Of a stretch of DNA of 64,000 nt, positions 34,199 through 42,397 are shown in pieces. Both the position numbers and the translations under genes were made by a program. The notes beneath the pieces were generated by a model. The model made no database searches, was not told where the DNA came from, and saw only the letters and a program-made list of their open reading frames with translations. The stretch lies in NCBI RefSeq assembly GCF_904066215.1, contig NZ_LR880474.1:3286001-3350000 (forward strand), in the 5' to 3' direction. Position 1 is the first letter of the stretch. The number at the start of each line of letters is the position of its first letter. Source of the stretch: Microbacterium sp. Nx66 (GTDB lineage: Bacteria > Actinomycetota > Actinomycetes > Actinomycetales > Microbacteriaceae).

Positions 34199-34720
34199 GT
34201 GACAGCCCGAGATCCCTTCCGCGTGATCTTCGTCTGCACCGGCAACATCTGCCGCTCCCCCATGGCGGAGGCCGTGTTCCGGGACCTCGCGGAACGGCAG
34301 GGTCTCGGTTCCCGGATCGTCTCCCGCAGCGCGGGCACCGGGGACTGGCATCTCGGGGAGCGCGCCGATCACCGCACCATCGATGCGCTCGCCCGTCGCG
34401 GCTACGACGGCTCGCTGCACCGCGCCCGCCAGTTCACCGCCGCGTCCTTCGCCGAGAACGACCTCGTGGTGGCCCTGGACCGCACGCACGAGCGCATCCT
34501 CCGCGAATGGGCCAGAGACGAGGACGAGGACGGCAAGGTGACCCTCCTCCTCGCCTTCGATCCCGACGCCTCGACCCACGATGTCCCCGACCCCTACTAC
34601 GCGGGCCCGGAGATGTTCGATTCGGTGCTCGGTATGATCGAGACGGCGACTCGCGGCTTGTTCCGCCAGCTCGAACCCGCCCTGCGCCTGCCCCGCACGC
34701 CCCGAACCTTCGGGGCCTGA
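34199..34720 (+). CDS. low-molecular-weight protein-tyrosine phosphatase
   Basis: 173-residue LMW-PTP. P-loop V-C13-T-G-N-I-C-R19-S (CX5R) and the general acid D-P-Y-Y near residue 141 are intact. Removes phosphate from protein tyrosines, in actinobacteria often linked to envelope polysaccharide control. GTG start at 34199; a CAGAAT hexamer ends 6 nt before it. Followed after 14 nt by purB. Confidence 0.92.
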   Translation: MTARDPFRVIFVCTGNICRSPMAEAVFRDLAERQGLGSRIVSRSAGTGDWHLGERADHRTIDALARRGYDGSLHRARQFTAASFAENDLVVALDRTHERILREWARDEDEDGKVTLLLAFDPDASTHDVPDPYYAGPEMFDSVLGMIETATRGLFRQLEPALRLPRTPRTFGA

Positions 34721-34734
34721 TCAGGAGGATTCCC

Positions 34735-36117
34735 CTGACTTTCCAGCCTTCGCTCCCGCCGCAGCCCCTCAGCCCCCTCGACGGCCGCTATCGCGGCGCC
34801 GTCACCGGGCTCGCCGACTTCCTCTCCGAGGCCGGACTCAACCGCGCCAGGGTCGAGGTGGAGGTGGAATGGCTGATCGCCCTCACCGACCGCTCGCTGT
34901 TCGAGACGAGCCCCCTGTCGGGCGACGACAAGGAGCGCCTGCGCGCGCTCTACCGCGACTTCGGGCAGGCCGAGATCGACTGGCTCGCCGAGAAGGAGGC
35001 CGTCACGCAGCACGACGTGAAGGCCATCGAGTACCTCGTGCGCGACCGGCTCGCCACGCTCGGCCTCGACCACATCGCCGAGCTGACGCACTTCGCGGCG
35101 ACGAGCGAGGACATCAACTCCGCGTCCTACGCGCTCACCGTCAAGCGCGCCGTCGAGGAGGTCTGGCTCCCGGCTCTCGACACCGTGATCGCGAAGCTGC
35201 GGGAGCTCGCCGTCGAGCACGCCGACGCCGCCATGCTCTCCCGCACGCACGGGCAGCCCGCCACGCCCTCGACCATGGGCAAGGAACTCGCGGTCTTCGC
35301 CTGGCGCCTCGAGCGCGTGCGCAGCCAGATCGCCGGCTCCGAGTACCTCGCGAAGTTCTCCGGAGCGACCGGCACCTGGTCCGCTCACCTCGCGGCCGAC
35401 CCGGACGCCGACTGGCCGACCATCGCCCGCGAGTACATCGAAGGGCTCGGTCTCGGGTTCAACCCGCTGACGACGCAGATCGAGTCGCACGACTGGCAGG
35501 TGGAGCTGTACGACCGCGTGCGTCACGCCGGCGGTATCCTGCACAACCTGGCGACGGACATCTGGACCTACATCTCGCTCGGCTACTTCGCGCAGATCCC
35601 GGTCGCCGGGGCCACCGGCTCGTCGACGATGCCGCACAAGATCAACCCGATCCGCTTCGAGAACGCCGAGGCCAACCTGGAGATCTCGGGCGCTCTGCTC
35701 GCCTCGCTCGGCCAGACCCTCGTCACGAGCCGCCTGCAGCGCGACCTCACCGACTCCACCACGCAGCGCAACATCGGCGTCGCATTCGGGCACTCGCTGC
35801 TCGCGCTCGACAACCTGCGCCGCGGCCTGAACGCGATCTCGCTGTCGCGCGACGTGCTGCTCGCCGACCTCGACGTGAACTGGGAGGTGCTGGCCGAGGC
35901 GATCCAGACGGTGATCCGTGCCGAGGTCGTCGCCGGCCGGTCGAACATCCAGGACCCGTATGCGCTCCTCAAGGAGCTCACGCGCGGACACCGGGTGGGC
36001 GCCGACGACCTCGCCGAGTTCGTGCAGGGCCTGGAGATCGGCGACGCGGCCAAGCAACGGCTGCTCGCACTGACCCCCGCGACCTACACCGGTATCGCGG
36101 AGCGCCTCGCCCGCTGA
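34735..36117 (+). CDS. purB: adenylosuccinate lyase (apparent CTG start)
   Basis: 460 residues. Splits adenylosuccinate and SAICAR in purine synthesis. The lyase signature G-S-S-T-M-P-H-K-I-N-P and the N-terminal P-L-S-P-L-D-G-R-Y (11-19) conserved in PurB are present. That N-terminus can only be translated from the CTG at 34735, 6 nt after AGGAGG (34723-34728); the next ATG or GTG in frame would remove the conserved region, and an ATT at 34729 is too close to the ribosome site. The upstream phosphatase gene ends at 34720. Confidence 0.95.
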   Translation: MTFQPSLPPQPLSPLDGRYRGAVTGLADFLSEAGLNRARVEVEVEWLIALTDRSLFETSPLSGDDKERLRALYRDFGQAEIDWLAEKEAVTQHDVKAIEYLVRDRLATLGLDHIAELTHFAATSEDINSASYALTVKRAVEEVWLPALDTVIAKLRELAVEHADAAMLSRTHGQPATPSTMGKELAVFAWRLERVRSQIAGSEYLAKFSGATGTWSAHLAADPDADWPTIAREYIEGLGLGFNPLTTQIESHDWQVELYDRVRHAGGILHNLATDIWTYISLGYFAQIPVAGATGSSTMPHKINPIRFENAEANLEISGALLASLGQTLVTSRLQRDLTDSTTQRNIGVAFGHSLLALDNLRRGLNAISLSRDVLLADLDVNWEVLAEAIQTVIRAEVVAGRSNIQDPYALLKELTRGHRVGADDLAEFVQGLEIGDAAKQRLLALTPATYTGIAERLAR

Positions 36118-36119
36118 GC

Positions 36120-36147
36120 CCGGGGAGCTAGGAGCCGGACTCCCCGG
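36120..36147. terminator. hairpin between purB and MFS gene
   Basis: CCGGGGAG (36120-36127) and CTCCCCGG (36140-36147) form a perfect 8-bp stem with a 12-nt loop between convergent genes. It overlaps the last codons of the MFS gene. Probably a bidirectional terminator; no T run. Confidence 0.55.
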
Positions 36148-37561
36148 AGTGCTCCTCGACGCTGTCCTTCGGCATGAACGCGGCGGCGATCAGGGTGAGC
36201 ACAGCGGTCACGGCGACCGCGACGAACACCCACACCGACGCGTGGATGATCGTGTCGGGGTCGTCGGGTCCCGCGCCCTGCGCGATGATGGCGTTGGAGA
36301 TCGCCCCGAACACCGCCACCCCCACGGCACTTCCCGCGGACCGTGCGAAGGCATTCATCCCGGTCACCGCTCCGCGCTCGCCCCAGCCGACCGAAGCCTG
36401 AGCGGCGATGAGGGTCGGCGCGGCACTCCACCCGAGCCCGAAGCCGAGGAGGAACGCGATGCCGGCGACGACGAACGGGTTCGGCCAGGAGGCGACGGCG
36501 GCGAGCGCGATGGCGGCGACCGTGGTGATGCTCATGCCGATCAGGGTGGTGCGGCGGAAGCCGATGCGCAGGTACAGCCGCCCGGCGTTCGCGGCGGCGA
36601 GCGGCCAGCCGAGGGTCAGAGCAGCCACCGCGAGACCTGACAGCAGCGGAGCGATGCCGATGGACCCCTCGAGGTAGGCGGGGGCGAAGCTCGTCACCCC
36701 GAGCATCAACGCCCCGATGCCGAGCGACACGATGGTCGTCGTGAGGATGAGCCGACGTGTGACGAGGCGCAGATCGACGATCGGCTCCGCGACACGGCGC
36801 TCGACGAACCCGAAGGCCACCAACGCGACCACCCCGATACCGAAGCAGAGGGCGCTCGGCACCGACAGCCAGGCCCACGCGTTCCCGCCCTCCAGCATGC
36901 CGAGGATGAGCGCGGTCAACCCGATCGTGAGCAGCACCGCTCCGCCGTAGTCGATGCTGTGCTTCTGCGTCTGCTTCTGCTCCCGGTAGGTGCGCAGCAG
37001 CATCCACCCGGCGATCAGACACAGCGGGACGTTGATCCAGAAGATCCATCGCCAGGCGTCGAGCTGCGCGAAGATCCCGCCGAGCGCCGGGCCCACGACC
37101 GAGGAGATGGCCCAGACGCTCGCGACGTATCCCTGGACCTTGGCGCGTTCGGCGACCGTGTAGATGTCGCCGACGATGGTCATCGACATCGGCGCGACGG
37201 CACCGGCGCCGATGCCCTGGATGATGCGGAACACGATCAGCGCCGGCATGCTCCAGGCGAACCCGCAGAGGATCGATCCGAGCAGGAACAGGGCGATGCC
37301 GAGCAGGATGATCGGCTTGCGGCCCACCGTGTCCGCGAAGCGGGAGTAGATGGGCACGCTGACGGCCTGCGCCAGGAGGTACACGGAGAACAGCCACGGG
37401 AACTGCTGATAGCTGCCGAGGTCGCGCACGATGCTCGGGACAGCGGTCGCGAGGATGGTCGCGTCGATCGCGATGAGGCCGGTGGCGAGCATGAGCGCGC
37501 CGAGGATGGGTCCGCGCTCCGACCGGAGTCCGATGGAGGCGCGGTCGACGGAGGCAGTCAC
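36128..37561 (-). CDS. MFS drug exporter, DHA2/EmrB type
   Basis: About 477 residues with fourteen predicted helices. Motif A-like R-F-A-D-T-V-G-R-K-P and motif C-like G-P-A-L-G-G-I are present. Proton-driven export of drugs or other small molecules. The start is uncertain: GTG 37561 begins right before the conserved R-S-E-R-G-P-I-L region, while an ATG at 37654 with AAGGG upstream would add 31 unlikely residues and overlap the previous gene. Last gene of a three-gene membrane-protein group. Confidence 0.87.
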   Translation of the reverse strand: MTASVDRASIGLRSERGPILGALMLATGLIAIDATILATAVPSIVRDLGSYQQFPWLFSVYLLAQAVSVPIYSRFADTVGRKPIILLGIALFLLGSILCGFAWSMPALIVFRIIQGIGAGAVAPMSMTIVGDIYTVAERAKVQGYVASVWAISSVVGPALGGIFAQLDAWRWIFWINVPLCLIAGWMLLRTYREQKQTQKHSIDYGGAVLLTIGLTALILGMLEGGNAWAWLSVPSALCFGIGVVALVAFGFVERRVAEPIVDLRLVTRRLILTTTIVSLGIGALMLGVTSFAPAYLEGSIGIAPLLSGLAVAALTLGWPLAAANAGRLYLRIGFRRTTLIGMSITTVAAIALAAVASWPNPFVVAGIAFLLGFGLGWSAAPTLIAAQASVGWGERGAVTGMNAFARSAGSAVGVAVFGAISNAIIAQGAGPDDPDTIIHASVWVFVAVAVTAVLTLIAAAFMPKDSVEEHSGESGS

Positions 37562-37610
37562 TCCAGGGACAAGCGGAAGGACCTCACCGATATTCCGCCC
37601 GTATGACGGA

Positions 37611-37970
37611 TCAGGTCGAGGCGGGGCGTCCCGGCTCGTCGGTGGTGCCGTCACCCTTGCCGTCGTCCTCCGCGTCGTAGAGCACGGGACGGTCGATGGT
37701 CTTGGTGACGTCGGCGGGGTCGATCGCGAGCATCAGCATCGCGAGGATCAAGAGCGTCGCGATGAAGGCGCCGCCACCCACGACGAGGCTCAACGCCACG
37801 GGGGTGAGACCCTCGTAGGTGCCGTTCGCGATGGCCGTGTTCACGCGGAGGGTGAACGCGCCGGTGGAGACGAGAGTGACCACCATGGCGAACACGCCGC
37901 AGCCCAGGGCGATGCCGAGCAGGTGGAGGGGACGCAGGATGTCCCGTCGGGTGGGCTTGTCGTCGCTCAT
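37611..37970 (-). CDS. two-TM hypothetical membrane protein
   Basis: 119 residues. Two membrane helices (about 17-38 and 60-82) with a basic N-terminus and an acidic C-terminal tail (D-A-E-D-D-G-K-G-D). The ATG overlaps the previous gene by four bases. No family recognised. Membrane partner of its neighbours (inference). Confidence 0.75.
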   Translation of the reverse strand: MSDDKPTRRDILRPLHLLGIALGCGVFAMVVTLVSTGAFTLRVNTAIANGTYEGLTPVALSLVVGGGAFIATLLILAMLMLAIDPADVTKTIDRPVLYDAEDDGKGDGTTDEPGRPAST

Positions 37971-38617
37971 CGCTCTCCTCCGTGCTCCACAGGAGCCGCA
38001 TCGTTCTCGGGGGCGGGAGCGACGTCATCGGCGTCCGCACGCTTCGGGGTGAGGCCGGCGATGCCGAGGAAGACGGCGACGATGGCCGCATACCCTCCGA
38101 ACATCCCCACGCCGAGGATGATGCCGGACAGCTGGAACGTGCCCGCCTTCTCGATCGTGTACTCCTGGACGAAGCCCGAGGGGATCAGCAGCAGGACGAC
38201 GGCGAGGAGCAGGCCGAGAGCCCCGACGGTGATCGCGTCGGTGGCGAGCGCTCCCCCGGCGCGGCGGGCCCGGATGCCGGCGAGCAGCTCGAGGCCACCG
38301 TTGAGCACGCCCCAGGTGATGAGGACGATGAAGAACATGTCGTCCGTGCGCCACACGGGCACACCGCTCGCCATACCCGCGATGACGCTGACGACCGCGA
38401 GGAGGATCGCCGCCCAGCGCGACCCCGCGGGGAGGACGAGCCAGGCCGCGAGGATGTGCACGAGGGCGGTGACCAGAGCGAAGCCGCTGAAGACGGCGAG
38501 ACCGACCGCGGCGGAGTGATCCGAGGAGAAGGTGATCATCAGGGCGGCGACGGCCGCGAACAACGCGCGCAGCAATTGCACGTGGCGCATGGTGAACGCG
38601 CGAGCAGGGGCAGACAT
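37967..38617 (-). CDS. DUF308-like membrane protein
   Basis: 216 residues with six membrane segments, a hydrophobic pattern like DUF308/HdeD proteins, and an acidic C-terminal tail. Start at ATG 38617 is supported by GGAGG upstream and a TAGACT -10 at 38647-38652 (minus). First gene of a membrane-protein group ending with the MFS exporter. Function unknown. Confidence 0.75.
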   Translation of the reverse strand: MSAPARAFTMRHVQLLRALFAAVAALMITFSSDHSAAVGLAVFSGFALVTALVHILAAWLVLPAGSRWAAILLAVVSVIAGMASGVPVWRTDDMFFIVLITWGVLNGGLELLAGIRARRAGGALATDAITVGALGLLLAVVLLLIPSGFVQEYTIEKAGTFQLSGIILGVGMFGGYAAIVAVFLGIAGLTPKRADADDVAPAPENDAAPVEHGGER

Positions 38618-38686
38618 AACGGCCAGATCCTCCGGGGTTTCCCCCCAGTCTACGCGGGGCCGCGAGCCGCACGCGCCCGGGGATGC

Positions 38687-38733
38687 TCGTGAAGCCCGGC
38701 GGATCTCCCCAGATCGATTGCCGGGCTTCACGA
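38687..38733. repeat. nested palindrome in divergent promoter region
   Basis: TCGTGAAGCCCGGC (38687-38700) and GCCGGGCTTCACGA (38720-38733) are perfect 14-bp arms, and the 19-nt interior contains GATCT-CCCC-AGATC. The region 38618-38906 separates divergent genes and shows otherwise only the TAGACT -10 of the leftward gene. It may be an operator, a repeat element or both. Confidence 0.7.
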
Positions 38734-38906
38734 CATACGCAGCAAGGGGGGCATCACTGCGTCGGGCCGCTGTCGCCGGGTCGGGCACCCTCCCCGCGAC
38801 ATCGCAGCCCCGTGACCCACATGCCCACCTGGTCCCCTGAGGTGCGCGCGTGCGGTCTTATGCTCACTGTAGAGGTGTGTTCTTCACATACCGGGCGGGG
38901 GCTGTG

Positions 38907-39833
38907 ATGGGTTTTGGGGACGGCGAGAGGAGAGCGGCGACGCCGGACGCGTTCGCCGCGGCGCTGCGCGATGCGATCAATGCGAGACCGGTGACGCTGT
39001 CGTGGTTGCAGCGGCAGCTCCACGACCGGGGCAACCGCGTCTCGATGGCCACGCTGAGCTACTGGCGCTCGGGGGCCCGTCGCCCGGAAGGACCGCAGTC
39101 CCTCGCCGCCCTCGCCGACATCGAGGACCTGCTGTGCCTCGAATCCGGGGCGTTGAGCCGTCTCCTCCGTCCGCACCGCACAGGACCCCTGGGACCGCAG
39201 GGGTTCCCGCTGGAGCAGGTCGACATGGAACGGGCCGTCCGCGAGGTCTACGCCGCCCTCGGCGCCACGTACCCGGACCCGTCGCGGGAGCTCACCGTCC
39301 ATTCCGTCACGGACGTCGACGCCGACGGCGAGGTGTCCTCCTGCCTCACCCGCAGCATCGTGCAGTCGACGAGCGGCGTGATCACCGCCATCCCCGTCCT
39401 CGACCTCACCCCCGGCGTGCCCGGGCCTCCGCCGCGGCTCACGGCCGTGGCCGGCGGACGGGTCACCGCGCGCTACTCCCACCCGAACGGCGAGGCGCAC
39501 GGTGCGCTGATCGAACTCGACGTCCCGCTCGAAGCCCCGGACACCGCGGTCGTCGAGTGGTCGGTGCAGTACGAGCCGGGCCACCCGTCGGATCGGGAGA
39601 CCGGTCACGCCCTGTCCCGCCAGGCCCGGGAAGTCCTGGTGTGGACGCGCTTCCACCCGGATGCCGTCCCGGACTGGTGCGACGAACTCGTCGAGACCGC
39701 CGGAGGCACCGTCGTCACCGCGCTCCCCCGACCTCGGGGCACGTCGGTGCATCAGGTCCGTCGGGCATTCGGCCCCGGCGCCCTCGGTCTGCGCTGGGGG
39801 TACGGTCCTCGCGGGGGCGATCAGCCGGGCTGA
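38907..39833 (+). CDS. HTH-domain protein of unknown function
   Basis: 308 residues. N-terminal helix-turn-helix-like segment (about 20-60: L-S-W-L-Q-R-Q-L, S-M-A-T-L-S-Y-W-R-S-G-A-R-R-P-E), recalling XRE proteins, then a large domain of unknown fold rich in beta segments. No membrane helix. Start at ATG 38907 is preferred to the upstream GTG 38850 because of a G-rich ribosome site. The 3' end overlaps the convergent sulfurtransferase by 13 bases. Confidence 0.75.
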   Translation: MGFGDGERRAATPDAFAAALRDAINARPVTLSWLQRQLHDRGNRVSMATLSYWRSGARRPEGPQSLAALADIEDLLCLESGALSRLLRPHRTGPLGPQGFPLEQVDMERAVREVYAALGATYPDPSRELTVHSVTDVDADGEVSSCLTRSIVQSTSGVITAIPVLDLTPGVPGPPPRLTAVAGGRVTARYSHPNGEAHGALIELDVPLEAPDTAVVEWSVQYEPGHPSDRETGHALSRQAREVLVWTRFHPDAVPDWCDELVETAGGTVVTALPRPRGTSVHQVRRAFGPGALGLRWGYGPRGGDQPG

Positions 39834-40660
39834 TCCCCCGTCGCGACCGGCCGCCCCGGGGTGTTCGACCACTGGCTCCAGGAGCCGGGGAAGACCTTCG
39901 CCGGGATGCCGACCTCGTGGAGCACCAGAGCCGTGTGCGCCGCCGTGACTCCCGACCCGCAGTAGGCCGCCACCGGCGTCTCCGGGGTGACCCCGACCTC
40001 GGCGAGCGTCGCCAGCACCGTGTCACGGTCGCGGATGCGCCCGTTGTCGTCGAGGTGCCGCGTGGTGGGGAGGTTCCGGGCGCCGGGGATGTGCCCGGCG
40101 ATCGGGTCGAGCGGCTCGGTCTCTCCGCGGTAGCGCTCCGGGGCGCGGACGTCGAGCAGCACCCCGGTCTCCGGGAACGCCTCCGCCTCATCGATCGAGA
40201 GGGCGTCCTGGCCCGGATCCGCGAGGACGACATCGCCGGTCTCCGGCACGACGTCGTCGGTCGCCAGGTCGTATCCGGCCGCGGTCCACGCGCGCAGCCC
40301 GCCGTCGAGCACCCGGACGTCGACCCCTGCCTGCCGCAGCAGCCACCACGCCCGGGCCGCCGCGAGTCCCTTGGTGTCGTCGTAGGCGACGACCGTGTCT
40401 CCCTGCCGCACACCCCATCGCCGGGCCGCCGCCTGCAGGGTCTCCGTCGAGGGGAGCGGATGGCGGCCCTCGGTCGGTGCCCCGGGTGTGGAGAGCTCCT
40501 GATCCAACGACGCGAACACCGCGCCGGGGATGTGGCCGGAGCGATAGTCGCCCGGGCCCGCCTCTGGGCGGTCGAGGCGCCAGCGCACGTCGATGACCCG
40601 GATCGGGGCGCCGTTCTCGAGGAGGTCGTGGAGCTCGGTGGCGGTGACGAAGTGACTCAT
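39821..40660 (-). CDS. thiosulfate/3-mercaptopyruvate sulfurtransferase
   Basis: 279 residues with two rhodanese domains. Active-site Cys234 in C-G-S-G-V-T-A, a loop typical of 3-mercaptopyruvate sulfurtransferase (SseA-type) rather than thiosulfate-specific rhodanese. The first domain is catalytically inactive. Start at 40660 with TAGCCT 6 nt upstream (leaderless). Confidence 0.92.
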   Translation of the reverse strand: MSHFVTATELHDLLENGAPIRVIDVRWRLDRPEAGPGDYRSGHIPGAVFASLDQELSTPGAPTEGRHPLPSTETLQAAARRWGVRQGDTVVAYDDTKGLAAARAWWLLRQAGVDVRVLDGGLRAWTAAGYDLATDDVVPETGDVVLADPGQDALSIDEAEAFPETGVLLDVRAPERYRGETEPLDPIAGHIPGARNLPTTRHLDDNGRIRDRDTVLATLAEVGVTPETPVAAYCGSGVTAAHTALVLHEVGIPAKVFPGSWSQWSNTPGRPVATGDQPG

Positions 40661-40775
40661 GGTGCGAGGCTACCGAGTGCGCGGCGCTCCCCGTCTGCCT
40701 CCGTCACGGACGGACACGGTCATCGCCTCCCGACGGTTGCGGGAATAGCCGCGCGTCTCCGGCGTTTCCCCTCAC

Positions 40776-41426
40776 ATGATTGAAACTTCAACGGTCGCTG
40801 CGGAGCGCACCCGCGTGCGGGTGCCCCTGCGCTTCGCGGACGGCTTCGGCACGACGGCCGACGTCGTGACCTTCGACGGACTCGTGGACGGCCGCGAGCA
40901 CCTGCTGCTCGGCCTGGGCGACTGGCAGGCCGCCCTCGATCGCGCCGCCGACGGCGGGGTCGCGCCCCTCGTCCGCCCGCACAGCGAGTGCCTCACCGGT
41001 GACGTGTTCGGGTCGGAGCGCTGCGACTGCGGACCGCAGCTGCGGGAGGCCGTGGAGCGGATCGCCGCGGAGGGCGGCTTCCTCCTCTACCTGCGGCAGG
41101 AGGGCCGCGGCATCGGGCTCTACGCCAAGCTCGACGCCTACGCGCTGCAGGACGCCGGGCTCGACACCTACGAGGCGAACGTGGCCCTCGGCCGCGGCGA
41201 GGACGAGCGGGACTACACCGTGGCGGCCCAGATGCTGCGAGCGCTGGGCGTGGACCGCATCCGCCTGCTCAGCAACAACCCCGACAAGGCCGCGCAGCTC
41301 GACGGGCTCGGAATCCAGGTCACCGAGCGCGTCCGCACCGAGGTGCACCTCTCCGCAGCCAACTCGCGCTACCTCCAGGCGAAGCGCGACCACACGGCCC
41401 ACACGATCGACCTGACCGCGGCGTGA
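40776..41426 (+). CDS. ribA: GTP cyclohydrolase II
   Basis: 216-residue single-domain GTP cyclohydrolase II, first step of riboflavin synthesis. Zinc ligands Cys72, Cys83 and Cys85 in S-E-C-L-T-G-D-V-F-G-S-E-R-C-D-C, and L-R-Q-E-G-R-G-I-G-L. It lacks the RibB domain fused in many actinobacterial RibBA proteins. A MarR-type operator palindrome lies over codons 2-6, and a MarR gene follows. A standalone copy under MarR control is often associated with specialised metabolism rather than basal riboflavin supply (inference). Confidence 0.93.
   Translation: MIETSTVAAERTRVRVPLRFADGFGTTADVVTFDGLVDGREHLLLGLGDWQAALDRAADGGVAPLVRPHSECLTGDVFGSERCDCGPQLREAVERIAAEGGFLLYLRQEGRGIGLYAKLDAYALQDAGLDTYEANVALGRGEDERDYTVAAQMLRALGVDRIRLLSNNPDKAAQLDGLGIQVTERVRTEVHLSAANSRYLQAKRDHTAHTIDLTAA
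40780..40791 (+). promoter_or_regulatory. TTGAA-AC-TTCAA palindrome over ribA codons 2-6
   Basis: Perfect 12-bp palindrome of the type bound by MarR proteins, starting 2 nt after the ribA ATG. The codons used (ATT GAA ACT TCA) are unusual in this G+C-rich gene, which suggests selection on the DNA motif itself. The next gene encodes a MarR protein. Confidence 0.6.
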
Positions 41427-41443
41427 CCTCCGAGGAGCACGAC

Positions 41444-41914
41444 ATGAACGAGGCGCGGCACCCGCGGCGGCTCGACGACGGCGAGCTCGCGACCTGGCTG
41501 CCGATCATCCGGTTCGTCCAACTGCTGCCGCAGGTCCTCGACCGGGCGCTGAAGGACGAGGTCGGGCTCAACCACGCCCGCTACGCGATCCTCGTCACCC
41601 TCGCCGGCCAGGGTGAGGATGCCGTCACCATGACCGAGCTCGCGCGCATCGCCGGACTCAGCCGGTCGCGCCTGAGCCACGCCCTGGACTCGCTGGAGGA
41701 GCGCGGGTGGGTGGAACGGACCTCGTGCAGCACGGACAAGCGCACCCTCTCCGCGACGCTGACCCCGGCCGGACGGGACATGCTCCGCGCGGCCGCACCG
41801 GTCCACGTGGCCCAGATCCGCGAGCTCATCCTCGACCCGCTGTCCGCGGAGGATCGGCAGCGGCTGCAGGACATCCTGGGGGCGCTGCTGCCGGGAGTCA
41901 CGGCCGCGCTCTGA
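41444..41914 (+). CDS. MarR-family transcriptional regulator
   Basis: 156 residues. Winged helix with T-M-T-E-L-A-R-I-A-G-L-S-R-S-R-L-S-H-A-L-D-S-L-E-type recognition region (about 64-85), E-R-G-W-V-E-R wing. Start at ATG 41444 is chosen because GAGGAG lies 6 nt ahead; a GTG at 41423 overlapping the ribA stop is an alternative. Probable autorepressor of the ribA-marR operon. Confidence 0.9.
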   Translation: MNEARHPRRLDDGELATWLPIIRFVQLLPQVLDRALKDEVGLNHARYAILVTLAGQGEDAVTMTELARIAGLSRSRLSHALDSLEERGWVERTSCSTDKRTLSATLTPAGRDMLRAAAPVHVAQIRELILDPLSAEDRQRLQDILGALLPGVTAAL

Positions 41915-41919
41915 GCCGC

Positions 41920-41938
41920 GTTCTGCTCTGAGCAGAAC
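41920..41938 (+). promoter_or_regulatory. perfect 19-bp palindrome upstream of XRE regulator
   Basis: GTTCTGCTC-T-GAGCAGAAC, 9-1-9 inverted repeat. It sits just upstream of the -35 region of the regulator gene, whose TATCGT -10 is at 41966-41971. Likely operator for the XRE protein or a related ClgR/PopR-type factor. A partial half-site GAGCAGAT occurs at 43660-43667 upstream of the clpP pair. Confidence 0.6.
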
Positions 41939-41976
41939 GTCTCGATCGCCCCGCGGGCGGCGGCTTATCGTGAGGC

Positions 41977-42327
41977 ATGGCCGACATCGTCCCGTTCCCC
42001 CGCGCCCCGCATCCCGTCCGTCCGCCGTCCAACGGACCCGAACCGCTGTGGCGCGAGATGCTCGGCGATCAGCTGCGACGGCGACGCCATGACCGCGGGG
42101 AGACACTCAGCGAGACCGCGGAGAAGGCCGGGGTCTCGCCGCAGTACCTCTCCGAGGTCGAGCGCGGCCGGAAGGAGCCGTCCAGCGAGATGATCGCCGC
42201 GATCGCCGGCGCGCTGGACTCCTCCCTCGTGGAGCTCACGAGCGCGGTCGCCGAGGAGCTTCGTCAGGCCACCCCTGCCGCGGCGGCGGTCTCGACCTCC
42301 CGCGGCGCCTTCGCTCTGGCCGCCTGA
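41977..42327 (+). CDS. XRE-family regulator, ClgR/PopR-like
   Basis: 116 residues. Helix-turn-helix domain 26-85 with [31 protein letters not shown] sequence, resembling the ClgR/PopR regulators of clp genes. Leaderless start (TATCGT, 5 nt spacing). It is convergent with two clpP genes, as PopR accompanies clpP3-clpP4 in Streptomyces (from memory). Control of these clpP genes is inference. Confidence 0.85.
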   Translation: MADIVPFPRAPHPVRPPSNGPEPLWREMLGDQLRRRRHDRGETLSETAEKAGVSPQYLSEVERGRKEPSSEMIAAIAGALDSSLVELTSAVAEELRQATPAAAAVSTSRGAFALAA

Positions 42328-42354
42328 CCCCTTTCACCTGCACGACCGGAGTCC

Positions 42355-42391
42355 GGGTGCACGACGGATCTCGGGAATCCGTCGTACACCC
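42355..42391. terminator. bidirectional terminator hairpin
   Basis: GGGTGCACGACGGAT and ATCCGTCGTACACCC pair at 14 of 15 bases with a 7-nt loop, between the convergent XRE gene and clpP. Spacing to both stop codons suits termination in either direction. Confidence 0.75.
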
Positions 42392-42397
42392 GTCACC

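Noticed and set aside
37562..37654. N-terminal extension of the MFS exporter to ATG 37654
   Set aside because: It adds 31 residues without family support and overlaps the previous gene; kept only as an alternative start.
40661..40775. FMN riboswitch ahead of ribA
   Set aside because: Only about 115 nt are available and no RFN-type conserved helices are visible; a MarR-type palindrome explains control better.
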